From the NCBI GenBank assembly GCA_964521625.1, contig CAZFSM010000001.1, forward strand, positions 209,442-273,441: a DNA stretch of 64,000 nt. The letters are read 5' to 3'. Origin of the DNA: UBA1444 sp964521625 (GTDB lineage: Bacteria > Bacillota > Negativicutes > UBA1444). A program made the translations under genes and the position numbers. The notes below the pieces were generated by a model. The model was given only the letters and a program-made list of their open reading frames with translations. It did no database searches and was not told the origin of the DNA. This document shows, piece after piece, positions 51,986 through 60,164 of the stretch (within the stretch, counting starts at the first letter, position 1; every line of letters starts with the position of its first letter).

Positions 51986-52780
51986 GTGAAACAGGCGGAA
52001 TGGACACTGAACTTTGGGCAATGGCTGTTTCGTCGTCGCAGTGTAATGCCAGCCTTTTTGGCGGTTGCTTTATTGCCGGCGCTGGATTCTTTTCAATTCA
52101 TCCAAAATTGCCACGTCAGGCAAATTTACTGGGAGTTGGGTTGTCTGACGATTTCCCTGTTTGGCCTGTTCGTTCGGGGGTTGACTGTTGCTTTTATTCG
52201 TGAAGGTTCTTCCGGACGTGAACTTTCCACGCCCCGGGCTGACCGCCTGAATACCAGCGGCCTTTACTCCGTGGTACGCAATCCACTGTATTTTGGAAAT
52301 ATGCTTATCTGGTTCGGTATTGTTTCCATGTTGCACCAGTGGTGGCTTTCCGGTTTGATTCTGTTAATCTCCTATATTTATCACCGGACGATCATTGTTG
52401 CCGAAGAAGCCTACCTCGCTAGCCGGTTCGGCTCGGCTTATCTTGAGTGGCGGCAAAGGACACCGGCCTTCATTCCCGATTTAAGAGGTTGGACGCCGCC
52501 TGAGTTGCCTTTTTTGGCAGTGATGGTTCTGCGCCGGGAGTATTCGGGGTTGTTCCAGATTGTTGCCGCCTTCGCCTTAATGAACCTGATCTTGCATCAT
52601 GCAGCAACCGGTGTTTGGCTGCTCGATTCAGTGTTTCAAAATCTGCTAGTTGAAGGTTCAGTGCTTTGTGGCGTGATTTGGATTGCTGTCCGTTGGACTT
52701 CCTGGTTGTCTGCGCCCAAAGACGAAGTGGACACGACCTTCAGAAGTATGCAGGTTGATTCTCGGAAGAAAAAGCTGTAG
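51986..52780 (+). CDS. ICMT/PEMT-like membrane methyltransferase
   Basis: 264 residues with about five hydrophobic segments. The family block is RADRLNTSGLYSVVRNPLYFGNMLIWFG, which binds S-adenosylmethionine, and EEAYLASRFGSAYLEWRQRTPAFIP, the conserved C-terminal part of isoprenylcysteine carboxyl methyltransferase-like proteins. Bacterial members methylate lipids or small hydrophobic molecules. A further C-terminal membrane pair after the core is unusual. GTG 51986 is chosen, as GGGAGGTGG ends five bases upstream; the open frame from 51944 has no ribosome site. Confidence 0.83.
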   Translation: MKQAEWTLNFGQWLFRRRSVMPAFLAVALLPALDSFQFIQNCHVRQIYWELGCLTISLFGLFVRGLTVAFIREGSSGRELSTPRADRLNTSGLYSVVRNPLYFGNMLIWFGIVSMLHQWWLSGLILLISYIYHRTIIVAEEAYLASRFGSAYLEWRQRTPAFIPDLRGWTPPELPFLAVMVLRREYSGLFQIVAAFALMNLILHHAATGVWLLDSVFQNLLVEGSVLCGVIWIAVRWTSWLSAPKDEVDTTFRSMQVDSRKKKL

Positions 52781-52865
52781 AGTCTCATGGGTGTGCCGAT
52801 GGCTTTTGCGACGGAAACCGACTGTCGGCAGATTCTGCCGGGTTGTATAAATTTCGAATCAATGT

Positions 52866-52908
52866 AAAGAGGCTGTGCAGAACCCATTGGGGTCGGCACA
52901 GCCTCTTT
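52866..52908. terminator. Bidirectional terminator between methyltransferase and livK-like genes
   Basis: A perfect 13-bp stem AAAGAGGCTGTGC/GCACAGCCTCTTT encloses a 17-base loop; the A and T ends serve both directions. Confidence 0.85.
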
Positions 52909-52927
52909 ACCATTTAAGTCTTAGAAA

Positions 52928-54178
52928 TTACTTCTTGATCCAGGCGGGCAGCTGATATTCGGCGCTGGCGAACTCTTTCGGGTACACAGCGTTGCGTTCG
53001 CCTTTTTCATTGAACTGGAAGAAGACGAAACGGGCATTAGTTCCGCCATAGACCAAATCGTGGTCTTTGGTGAACTTAATCGGTGAAGCTCCTTTGTAAT
53101 CGGTAGCTTCCAACGCCTTGATCAAAGGATCGGTATCGAAGGTTTTGGCCCGTTCAGCTGCATCTTTCAGTACATAAAGCGCATCATAGGCGGGGTAGGC
53201 GATAAAGTTGGCTGAATGTCCATATTTTTCCTTGAATTTTTTGGCGAAGGCAACGGTTTTCGGTGTCAGCGGAGCTGGGCCGGAGTTTGGATTGGCAGTG
53301 GTTTCAAAAGCGGCCTTGCCGCCTGTTTCTTTATAGAATTCGTCTTTGGTTGCAAAGGCGATGGCGCCGACAATCGGTAACGGTACTTTGTTGTCGTTCC
53401 ATTGTTTTACGTAGGTGATCCCTTCGGGCCCAAGGATGGTGTTGATGATAAACTCAGCGCCTGCTTTCTGGGCGTTGGTAAAGTTGGGCGAGAAGTCCGT
53501 GGTGTCGGAGTTGAAGTATTCGCGATAAACTACTTTTATGCCAGCGGCTTCAATTTGCTTGGCGACCGCTTCGCTGATGTCCTGCGAATATTTCAGATTG
53601 GTGGACAGAATCGCCGCTTTGGTCATGCCGTGCTTTTTATTGAACACGTCGACGATGAATTCAGCGATTGATTTGCCCTGATTGGTGGAGTCCAGTGTTC
53701 CCACGCGGAAATAGTATTTGTATTTCTCATAGTCTTTGGCAATCCGTTCGACGATAACCGGCGTCGCGGCGCCAGTGCCAAGCCAGATTTTTTTGTTTTG
53801 GGCCATGACATCCATCATGCCGTTGACTACGCCGGAAGCAACGCCGCCCATTAAAATGTCGACTTTATCCTGCGTGTAGAGCTTTTTCAGGGCGGCCAGT
53901 CCTTTTTCGGCGGAGTTTTCATCATCGCCGTAGACTAATTCGATTTTACGGCCGTTGATGCCGCCTGCGGCGTTGATTTCTTCCGCTGCCAACATAGCCG
54001 ATTCTTTGATCGCTACGCCGTGTTCAGTCTGAAAGGGCCCGATGACGCCAACTTTAAGCGGCGCATCCGCTTTGGGCGCAGCCGGTTTGGCGCTGCCGCA
54101 ACCGCTTAGCAGCAGAATGCTGAGGCTGAAGAGTACCGTCAGAAACAGGGCTGTCGATTTTTTGTGTTTTCCTGCCAT
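52928..54178 (-). CDS. Branched-chain amino acid-type ABC transporter substrate-binding lipoprotein (LivK-like)
   Basis: 416 residues. Lipoprotein signal with lipobox LLSGC, then a Peripla_BP_6 domain: LKVGVIGPFQTEHGVAIKESAMLAAEEINAAGGINGRKIELVYGDDENSAEKGLAALKKL. ATG 54178 is seven bases after GGGGGA; the GTG at 54193 precedes it. Such proteins bind leucine-type amino acids, aromatic acids or other carboxylates. It is the last gene of the operon that begins with the KAS III-like gene, so the ligand may be the acid those enzymes act on. Confidence 0.93.
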   Translation of the reverse strand: MAGKHKKSTALFLTVLFSLSILLLSGCGSAKPAAPKADAPLKVGVIGPFQTEHGVAIKESAMLAAEEINAAGGINGRKIELVYGDDENSAEKGLAALKKLYTQDKVDILMGGVASGVVNGMMDVMAQNKKIWLGTGAATPVIVERIAKDYEKYKYYFRVGTLDSTNQGKSIAEFIVDVFNKKHGMTKAAILSTNLKYSQDISEAVAKQIEAAGIKVVYREYFNSDTTDFSPNFTNAQKAGAEFIINTILGPEGITYVKQWNDNKVPLPIVGAIAFATKDEFYKETGGKAAFETTANPNSGPAPLTPKTVAFAKKFKEKYGHSANFIAYPAYDALYVLKDAAERAKTFDTDPLIKALEATDYKGASPIKFTKDHDLVYGGTNARFVFFQFNEKGERNAVYPKEFASAEYQLPAWIKK

Positions 54179-54220
54179 TTGTTTTTCCCCCACTTTACTT
54201 TAGATTTTGCCTGAAGTGTT

Positions 54221-54928
54221 TTACATTCCTAGATAGAGGTCGCGAATATGAGTGTTGCGGGATAATTCTGCTGGAGTTCCTTCGGCGGCCACCCGGCCGT
54301 GTTCGAGTACATACAGGCGGTCGGCGATGCCCAGAGCCATGTTGGAGTCCTGTTCGACAAGTAAAATCGTGACACCCAGTTGTTTGATTTCTGCTACACC
54401 TTGAAAAATTTGCTCTTTGACAATTTGCGCCAGGCCAATCGAAGGTTCATCGAGCATCAATAACTGCGGTCTGGCCATGATCGCCCGGGCAATGGCCACC
54501 ATTTGCTGTTCGCCGCCGCTCATGGTGCGGGCCAGTTGGCTAAGACGCTCCTTCAGGCGCGGGAAGATCGTGTAGCAGCGCTCAAAGTCGAGCGCGATCT
54601 CCGCTTTGTCTTTCCGCAGGAAAGCTCCCATGGCCAGATTCTCCTGCACCGTAAAATCGGGAAATAGGCGGCGATGTTCCGGGCAGTGGATGATGCCTTT
54701 TTTCACCAATTCGTGGGTGGGATAGCGACTGATTTCTTCACCCTGATATGTGATGCTGCCAGTCGATGGGGCAACGCGGGAGATTGCTTTGAGCAGGGTC
54801 GTTTTGCCTGCGCCATTTGGTCCGAGTACAGCAACACATTCTTTTTCTTCTACAGATAACGAAATTCCATCCAGAATGAGTGCGCTGTCATAACGGACCG
54901 ACAAGTCACTTATTTTCAATACCGGCAA
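54221..54928 (-). CDS. livF: LivF-like ABC ATP-binding protein
   Basis: 235 residues. Walker A GPNGAGKTT, signature MSGGEQQM, Walker B LLMLDEPSIGL, and H-loop LLVEQD. The C-terminus is the short LivF form (THIRDLYLGM). A TTG at 54928 with GGGGG eight bases upstream, overlapping livG by 23 bases, fits the usual LivF length; the frame to 54961 has no ribosome site and would read into livG. Confidence 0.92.
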   Translation of the reverse strand: MPVLKISDLSVRYDSALILDGISLSVEEKECVAVLGPNGAGKTTLLKAISRVAPSTGSITYQGEEISRYPTHELVKKGIIHCPEHRRLFPDFTVQENLAMGAFLRKDKAEIALDFERCYTIFPRLKERLSQLARTMSGGEQQMVAIARAIMARPQLLMLDEPSIGLAQIVKEQIFQGVAEIKQLGVTILLVEQDSNMALGIADRLYVLEHGRVAAEGTPAELSRNTHIRDLYLGM

Positions 54929-55673
54929 GTGCAGCGCCCCCTTTCCCCAAGTAAGCTTCAATAACCAGAGGATTGTCGACGATTTCGCGGGGTGACCCTT
55001 CGGCGATTTTTTCTCCGTAATTCAGTGCGATGACCCGGTGGACCAGTTTCATAAACTCACGCAGTTTGTGCTCGATAATAAGGACTGTCAGGCCATGATC
55101 TACATTCAGTTTGCGGATCGCCTCGGCAATCGGGGCGACTTCCTGAATGCCCAGTCCGGCAAACGGTTCATCCAACATGATCAGCTGTGGCTTTAACGCT
55201 AGGCCTTTGGCCAGTTCAAGTTTTTTCAGTTCGCCATGCGTCAGTTTTTCTACAGCCAGATTGGCTTTATCTTCCAGACTGACGGTAGCCAACACTTCTT
55301 TAGCACAGGCAACTGCATTCTTACGTCCGCCAATCAGCCCAGTTGTCCGCGGCGAGTAGCAGGGGACCAGCACGTTTTCCAGCACGGTTAGTCCGTGCAG
55401 TGGACGGGGGATCTGAAACGTCCGGGCCAAACCAAGATTTGCGATCGTGTGGGCCCGCTGGCCAGTGATTTCCTGACCGGAAAAAATGATTTTTCCGGCT
55501 GTCGGCGCAAAATTGCCGGCAATTTGATTGAACAGCGTTGTCTTCCCGGCTCCATTGGGACCTAGTATACCGAGTATTTCTCCTTGCTTGACGCTGAAGC
55601 TGACATCTTTGGTGGCTTCCAGACCGCCAAACCGCTTATAGAGCGAGCAAACTTCCAAGATGGTCATGTTCAC
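54906..55673 (-). CDS. livG: LivG-like ABC ATP-binding protein
   Basis: 255 residues. Walker A GPNGAGKTTLF, Walker B LIMLDEPFAGLG, signature LTHGELKKLE in place of LSGGQ, as in many LivG proteins, and H-loop IIEHKL. GTG 55673 overlaps the livM stop in a GTGA arrangement with AAAGGGGGG upstream; ATG 55667 is an alternative. It pairs with LivF to energise import. Confidence 0.93.
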   Translation of the reverse strand: MNMTILEVCSLYKRFGGLEATKDVSFSVKQGEILGILGPNGAGKTTLFNQIAGNFAPTAGKIIFSGQEITGQRAHTIANLGLARTFQIPRPLHGLTVLENVLVPCYSPRTTGLIGGRKNAVACAKEVLATVSLEDKANLAVEKLTHGELKKLELAKGLALKPQLIMLDEPFAGLGIQEVAPIAEAIRKLNVDHGLTVLIIEHKLREFMKLVHRVIALNYGEKIAEGSPREIVDNPLVIEAYLGKGGAALAGIENK

Positions 55674-56617
55674 TTGCCCCCCTTTGCCGCAGGGCCTAGG
55701 GCCAGCTTTTCGTCTAATGTGGTAAAAATCCCCTTGGGCATAAACAACAGGACGATAATCAGTAATGAGGTGTAAATCAGCAAATGATATTCACCGAAGT
55801 TTTTCAGGTAGTCTGCAGCTACTGCCAGGGCAAACGCCCCCAGCGAAGCGTTGATGATCGAACCGGTGCCGCCGACAACCGCCATGATGATTATGTTCAG
55901 CGATATGTGGGAGGCAAGTACTGCGTCAGGGCCAACATAGCCGAGATAGTGAGCGTTGAAAGCGCCGGCCATTCCGCCAAAGAACGCACTGACGACAAAG
56001 GCGGCGACTTTATATAAAGTGGCGTTCACGCCGCCTGCTTCGGCGGCTGGTTCATCTTCGCGGATCGCTTTCAACAATAGACCGATATAGGAATGGCCGA
56101 TAGAGTATAAAATCGCTACGCTGACCAGCATGAACAACAGTGCTGCATAGTAGTCGGCGACTGGGTCGCCGGTTAAATAAGCGACTCCGTAGATGCCGTC
56201 TTCACCGCCGGTATAGTTGGAAAAGATGATGACCAGACGGTCGGCGATCGCCGCGGCAGCCAAGGTTGCCAGGGCCAGATACGGACCTTTGAGCCGCAGA
56301 CAGGGAACACCCAGAGCCAAGCCCAAAATTGCTGCGATCAGCCCTCCCAGGGGAATTCCCCAGAGCGGTGTGATGCCGCCGCCGAACTTTGTCATAAAGC
56401 CGACAATATAAGCGCCTGCGCCAATAAACAGAGCAAAGCCGAAATTTTCCTGACCGGTGAAGCCTGATAAAAGATCCCAAGCCGCTACATATACGGTGTA
56501 GATACAGGCCAGCACCAGTACGCTCATTAGATAGGCATCGTCATATATCAGCGGGAACAGGAGCAGAGCGGCGACAAAAACAGCGAGGAGTTTTGCCGAT
56601 AATGTGAGTTTGCTCAT
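55670..56617 (-). CDS. livM: LivM-like ABC permease
   Basis: 315 residues, BPD_transp_2 family. The N-terminal hydrophobic pair is followed by YAAWDLLSGFTGQENFGFALFIGAGAY, the conserved GLxS(G)QxSxG-type loop, and VGGTGSIINASLGAFAL near the C-terminus. ATG 56617 overlaps the livH stop by four bases (ATGA), and GGAGG lies within the livH end. Confidence 0.92.
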   Translation of the reverse strand: MSKLTLSAKLLAVFVAALLLFPLIYDDAYLMSVLVLACIYTVYVAAWDLLSGFTGQENFGFALFIGAGAYIVGFMTKFGGGITPLWGIPLGGLIAAILGLALGVPCLRLKGPYLALATLAAAAIADRLVIIFSNYTGGEDGIYGVAYLTGDPVADYYAALLFMLVSVAILYSIGHSYIGLLLKAIREDEPAAEAGGVNATLYKVAAFVVSAFFGGMAGAFNAHYLGYVGPDAVLASHISLNIIIMAVVGGTGSIINASLGAFALAVAADYLKNFGEYHLLIYTSLLIIVLLFMPKGIFTTLDEKLALGPAAKGGK

Positions 56618-57471
56618 ACTTTTCCCTCCTTTCCCATCAATCCGGACGGCTTAACGATCAGGACCACCAGGACAACCGCCAGGAAGACCAGTTCGCGCAT
56701 ATTGGTCGAGATCGCCAGCGATACAAAAGTTTCGATATATCCCAGCAGGAACGCGACAATAACGCTGCCTTCAAGACTGCCCAGGCCGCCCAGGATAACG
56801 ATGGCAAACGCTTTAATTAACGGGAACAACCACATTGCCGGTTCCACCGTTAAGAACGGCGCTACCAGAATGCCTGCCGCTGCCGCCAAAAACGCCGAAA
56901 TTCCAGTAGTCAGCAGGTAGGCTTGGTTGGCATTGACGCCCATATAGGTTGCAGCCAGTTTGTCCTGTGCTACCGCCATGATCGAGCGACCAGCGGAGGT
57001 GCGGCGGATGAAATACCACAGGGCGGCAATCAGTGAAATCGCCACGACGAAGGCCAGGAAACGAGTGGCTGGCACAACGACCCCGAGCAAGTTAATGCTG
57101 CCGGTGGCAAACCCCTGTACATTGAGGTATTTGGCGCCGAAGACAATCCGCACCAGATATTGGGTAAAACTGGCCAGGCCAAGTGTCAGGATCATGACCG
57201 TGGTCGAGGAGTGGCGAACCCGGCTAATGACGTAACGGTCAAGGAAGATGGCCAGCACCACGACCGAAGCCAATGAGGCCAGCGCAGCCAGTATCAACGG
57301 TAATTTCGCCAATACGCTGTAAACATAGTAGAAATAAGCACCCAATAAATAATACGAACCATGATAAAGGTTGACCATCCGGGCCACGCCATAGATTAGG
57401 CTAAACCCGAGGGCGAGCAGGGCGTAGAATGCGCCGTTGACACTTCCGCCAATAAGGAGATCAGCAAGCAT
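56614..57471 (-). CDS. livH: LivH-like ABC permease
   Basis: 285 residues. Starts LLIGGSVNGAFYALLALGFSLIYGVARMVNLYHGSYYLLGAYFYY, the LivH hallmark, and contains IILGGLGSLEGSVIVAFLLGYIE. AAAGGAGCC precedes ATG 57471. It forms the membrane channel with LivM. Confidence 0.93.
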   Translation of the reverse strand: MLADLLIGGSVNGAFYALLALGFSLIYGVARMVNLYHGSYYLLGAYFYYVYSVLAKLPLILAALASLASVVVLAIFLDRYVISRVRHSSTTVMILTLGLASFTQYLVRIVFGAKYLNVQGFATGSINLLGVVVPATRFLAFVVAISLIAALWYFIRRTSAGRSIMAVAQDKLAATYMGVNANQAYLLTTGISAFLAAAAGILVAPFLTVEPAMWLFPLIKAFAIVILGGLGSLEGSVIVAFLLGYIETFVSLAISTNMRELVFLAVVLVVLIVKPSGLMGKEGKV

Positions 57472-57498
57472 AGGTAGGCTCCTTTCATTGAACTGTTG

Positions 57499-57681
57499 CT
57501 AGGGGACCAGCGCTTTCTTCGCTACTTGCATTTGACGCTGGATATAGTCGGTGGCATCTTTCAGGTCGGTGAAACTGCGTTCCTCGCCGCTGGCTATCTG
57601 GCGGACCAGAATACGGCAACAACCATTGGGTTCCAGGCAGTAACGGACCATGTAAGACATGACAATGCTGTTTTTATCCAT
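57499..57681 (-). CDS. Small protein of unknown function between CoA transferase and livH genes
   Basis: 60 residues, not recognised. The coding frame starts three bases after the CoA transferase stop and ends 27 bases before livH, so it is held inside the operon. The sequence is MSYMVRYCLEPNGCCRILVRQIASGEERSFTDLKDATDYIQRQM: a Cys-Cys near the middle and a short amphipathic helix at the end, with no signal or membrane helix. It may be a structural or regulatory add-on. There is no strong ribosome site; translation is probably coupled. Confidence 0.7.
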   Translation of the reverse strand: MDKNSIVMSYMVRYCLEPNGCCRILVRQIASGEERSFTDLKDATDYIQRQMQVAKKALVP

Positions 57682-57684
57682 GGT

Positions 57685-58980
57685 TCACCAGAGCTGCAGA
57701 TTTTCCGCTTCGTCAGTCAGTTGATCGCGGAAGTCGGGATGAGCAATGGCGATCAGTCGCTTGACGCGATCACGGATTGATGTGCCGCGTAGTTGGGCTA
57801 CGCCGTATTCGGTAACCACAAAGTCCACATCGTTGCGTTGCAACGAGACCACTGCGCCAGCGCTTAGCAAAGGCACGATCTTGGAGATTGAATCATTTTT
57901 CGCGGTGGAATAGAGAGCGATAATTGATTTGCCCCCCGGTGACAGTTGGGCGCCGATCGCAGTGTCGGCCTGACCGCCGGTGCCGCTGAACTGGCTGTGG
58001 CCAATCGATTCGGAACAACATTGGCCGGTCATGTCGATTTCCAGCGTAGTGTTGATTGAGACCATTTTAAAGTTTTTGCCGATGACGTACGGATCGACGA
58101 CGTAACTGCCGCGCAACATTGCGACGGCGGGATTGTCATCGATAAAATCATACAATTTTTTTGTGCCCAGTGCGAAGGCGGCGACTATTTTGCCGCGATG
58201 CAGCGTTTTTTTGCTACTAGTGATTACGCCAGCTTCGTATAGGTCAACCATACCGTCGGTAAACATTTCAGTGTGAACGCCCAGATCTTTTTTCTGCATT
58301 AATCCTTGGGCCACAGCGTTAGGAATACCGCCGATGCCAAGTTGAATTGTCGATCCGTCTTCGACGAGATCAGCTATATAACTGCCAATTCGCCTATCTT
58401 TTTCGCTTGGCTCAACAATTGATAGAGTCGGAACCGGTTGGGTATGCTCAATGAAGAAATCGACTTCGGAGACATGCAATGCGGTATCTCCCAGTGTTCG
58501 GGGAATATTGGCGTTCACTTCCAAGATTACGATGTCGGCATTTTCAATCATTTCTTGTTCATAGGTTACACTGAGTCCCAGTGAAACAAAGCCGTGCTTG
58601 TCCGGCGGGGTGCAGGTTCCGACAAACAGATTTGGTTTGCGGTGAAACAAGCGCTTGGTGGCAGCAAAGTGTAGGTGGTTGGGAATATAGGAGACGGTCT
58701 TTTGTTCATGCGCCTTGCGCATAGCCGGATTGTAGAACCAGCCTTCGTTAATGAAATGGCCTTTCATGGAAGGTTCGACAAAGAAGGGGTAATTTTGCAT
58801 GTTTAAACAGGTGGAGACAACCACTTCCTTGACCTGCGGCGCGAGCGTGTGCAAAGCGCTCATGAAACCCTGCGGTTCAGCGCCGGCTAAGGCAACGACG
58901 ATGTGATCTCCGGAATTAACTTTAGTAAGAGCTGTGTCAGTTGAAATCAGTTTTTGTCGGTAAAGTGACTGATGATCCAT
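57685..58980 (-). CDS. Acetyl-CoA hydrolase/CoA transferase family protein (4-hydroxybutyrate CoA-transferase-like)
   Basis: 431 residues. Family traits: DHIVVALAGAEPQGFM near the N-terminus, GIGGIPNAVAQGL, the catalytic Glu in HTEMFTDGMVDLYEAG, and the C-terminal VVTEYGVAQLRGTSIRDRVKRLIAIAHPDFRDQL. It would transfer CoA from acetyl-CoA, or a similar donor, to a carboxylic acid. GGGAGG precedes ATG 58980. It follows the KAS III-like gene by 32 bases and lies upstream of the importer genes, so it may activate the imported acid. Confidence 0.9.
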   Translation of the reverse strand: MDHQSLYRQKLISTDTALTKVNSGDHIVVALAGAEPQGFMSALHTLAPQVKEVVVSTCLNMQNYPFFVEPSMKGHFINEGWFYNPAMRKAHEQKTVSYIPNHLHFAATKRLFHRKPNLFVGTCTPPDKHGFVSLGLSVTYEQEMIENADIVILEVNANIPRTLGDTALHVSEVDFFIEHTQPVPTLSIVEPSEKDRRIGSYIADLVEDGSTIQLGIGGIPNAVAQGLMQKKDLGVHTEMFTDGMVDLYEAGVITSSKKTLHRGKIVAAFALGTKKLYDFIDDNPAVAMLRGSYVVDPYVIGKNFKMVSINTTLEIDMTGQCCSESIGHSQFSGTGGQADTAIGAQLSPGGKSIIALYSTAKNDSISKIVPLLSAGAVVSLQRNDVDFVVTEYGVAQLRGTSIRDRVKRLIAIAHPDFRDQLTDEAENLQLW

Positions 58981-59012
58981 CGTTCAGGCCTCCCGTATTT
59001 ATTGAAACGATT

Positions 59013-60050
59013 TTACTGTTTGAGCGGGCCCCACTGGATGATGTTGGCAGCCCAGGCGTAGCCGATTCCGGCGGCGATCATGGCGATTACCGTTCCGTCT
59101 ATGACTTTTTCTTGTTCCAGCGCCAGCTGCAGCGACAGAATTTGATCGACTTGGCCGATATGGCCGAAGTCTGACAAATAAATAGACTGTTCTTCCGATA
59201 GTCCAAGTTGCTCCAGCATAAACGTATGCATGGAGTACTTGAAATGAAGCACAGCCAGATAGCCGATGTCGCGGCGGCTTAATCCCGATTTTTTTGCGGC
59301 GCGGTCGATGCATTGCAGCCAATTGTCCATCGATACTGCGTTTAGTCGATCTTTCATGTGTTTTTCATCAAAGACTTGCAGGGCTTTGTAAGCTTGGGGC
59401 AGATTTTTTTCGTTGATTGGCTCGACAGTGCCGCCAAAGCGGACTCCGACGTCGCGGGCCAAAGAACCGTCGGTAATTAGGTGTGTTCCCAACAGGGCGT
59501 TGCGGCCCAGATTTTTTTGCAAAATAATCGCGCCGCCACCAGCACCCAAGTTATACATCATCGACAAAGCGGGATCCTGATAATCGACAAAGTCGCCATT
59601 GCGATAGCCGCCCGCGATCAGGACCGTATTCAGTTCGCCGTCGGCGAGCATCATATCTTTAGCCATTTTCATGGCCACTACGCAACTGCAGCAGCGCTGT
59701 TGTACGTCAACCGCCCAGGCATTCGTTGCGCCGATTTGTTCCTGAATATAGATGCCTGATGTGGTGAGCGGATATTCTTTCCATTCTTCGCCGATGCATA
59801 GAATAAGATCCAGCTGCAATGGATCGATGCCAGTCCGCTGCAGGCAATTCTTGGCTGCCCGCACGCCCATCTCCTGCGTGCCGTCATTGAGTCCGGGGAT
59901 CGGTTTCTTGGCGAAGCCCAGTTTGTTGATGACATCTGTTTCGGACCAACGGCCGCCAGTTGCTGTTGCTACTTCTTTTGCCGTCATGTATGTTGCTGGG
60001 AAATAAAGGCCGGTCCCGACTACACCGATATGCTGCATCTTTTCAGTCAT
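59013..60050 (-). CDS. KAS III (FabH)-like condensing or acyltransfer enzyme with altered triad
   Basis: 345 residues of the thiolase superfamily. The nucleophile is the first Cys of VDVQQRCCSCVVAMKMA, aligned with FabH Cys112. The histidine is in LAVLHFKYSMHTFM. The third residue, Asn274 in FabH (GNTSAAS), is His in SDFGHIGQVDQILSLQLAL. A cysteine cluster (RCCSC) surrounds the nucleophile. ATG 60050 follows AGGGGTG; the longer frame has no ribosome site. It is unlikely to be a housekeeping FabH, since it sits with a CoA transferase and an importer. Confidence 0.82.
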   Translation of the reverse strand: MTEKMQHIGVVGTGLYFPATYMTAKEVATATGGRWSETDVINKLGFAKKPIPGLNDGTQEMGVRAAKNCLQRTGIDPLQLDLILCIGEEWKEYPLTTSGIYIQEQIGATNAWAVDVQQRCCSCVVAMKMAKDMMLADGELNTVLIAGGYRNGDFVDYQDPALSMMYNLGAGGGAIILQKNLGRNALLGTHLITDGSLARDVGVRFGGTVEPINEKNLPQAYKALQVFDEKHMKDRLNAVSMDNWLQCIDRAAKKSGLSRRDIGYLAVLHFKYSMHTFMLEQLGLSEEQSIYLSDFGHIGQVDQILSLQLALEQEKVIDGTVIAMIAAGIGYAWAANIIQWGPLKQ

Positions 60051-60116
60051 AAGTTCACCCCTGTTCCAAGCGGCGCGGTAAGGCAAAGCAAAATACCGTT
60101 GCTTGAGTTTGGGTTT

Positions 60117-60149
60117 AGTATATGACGGATAAGTTACAGACGAGTTACA
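60117..60149 (-). promoter_or_regulatory. Candidate SARP-type activator site and -10 box before KAS III-like gene
   Basis: On the minus strand two identical heptamers TGTAACT (plus 60143-60149 and 60132-60138) start 11 bases apart. Nine bases after the second is TATACT (plus 60117-60122). SARP-family activators bind heptamer direct repeats of 11-bp period just upstream of the -10 box, in place of a -35 element. The -35 region here has no TTGACA. The site lies 16 bases after the stop of the BTAD activator gene. Confidence 0.65.
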
Positions 60150-60164
60150 AAGATTCCGGCAATT

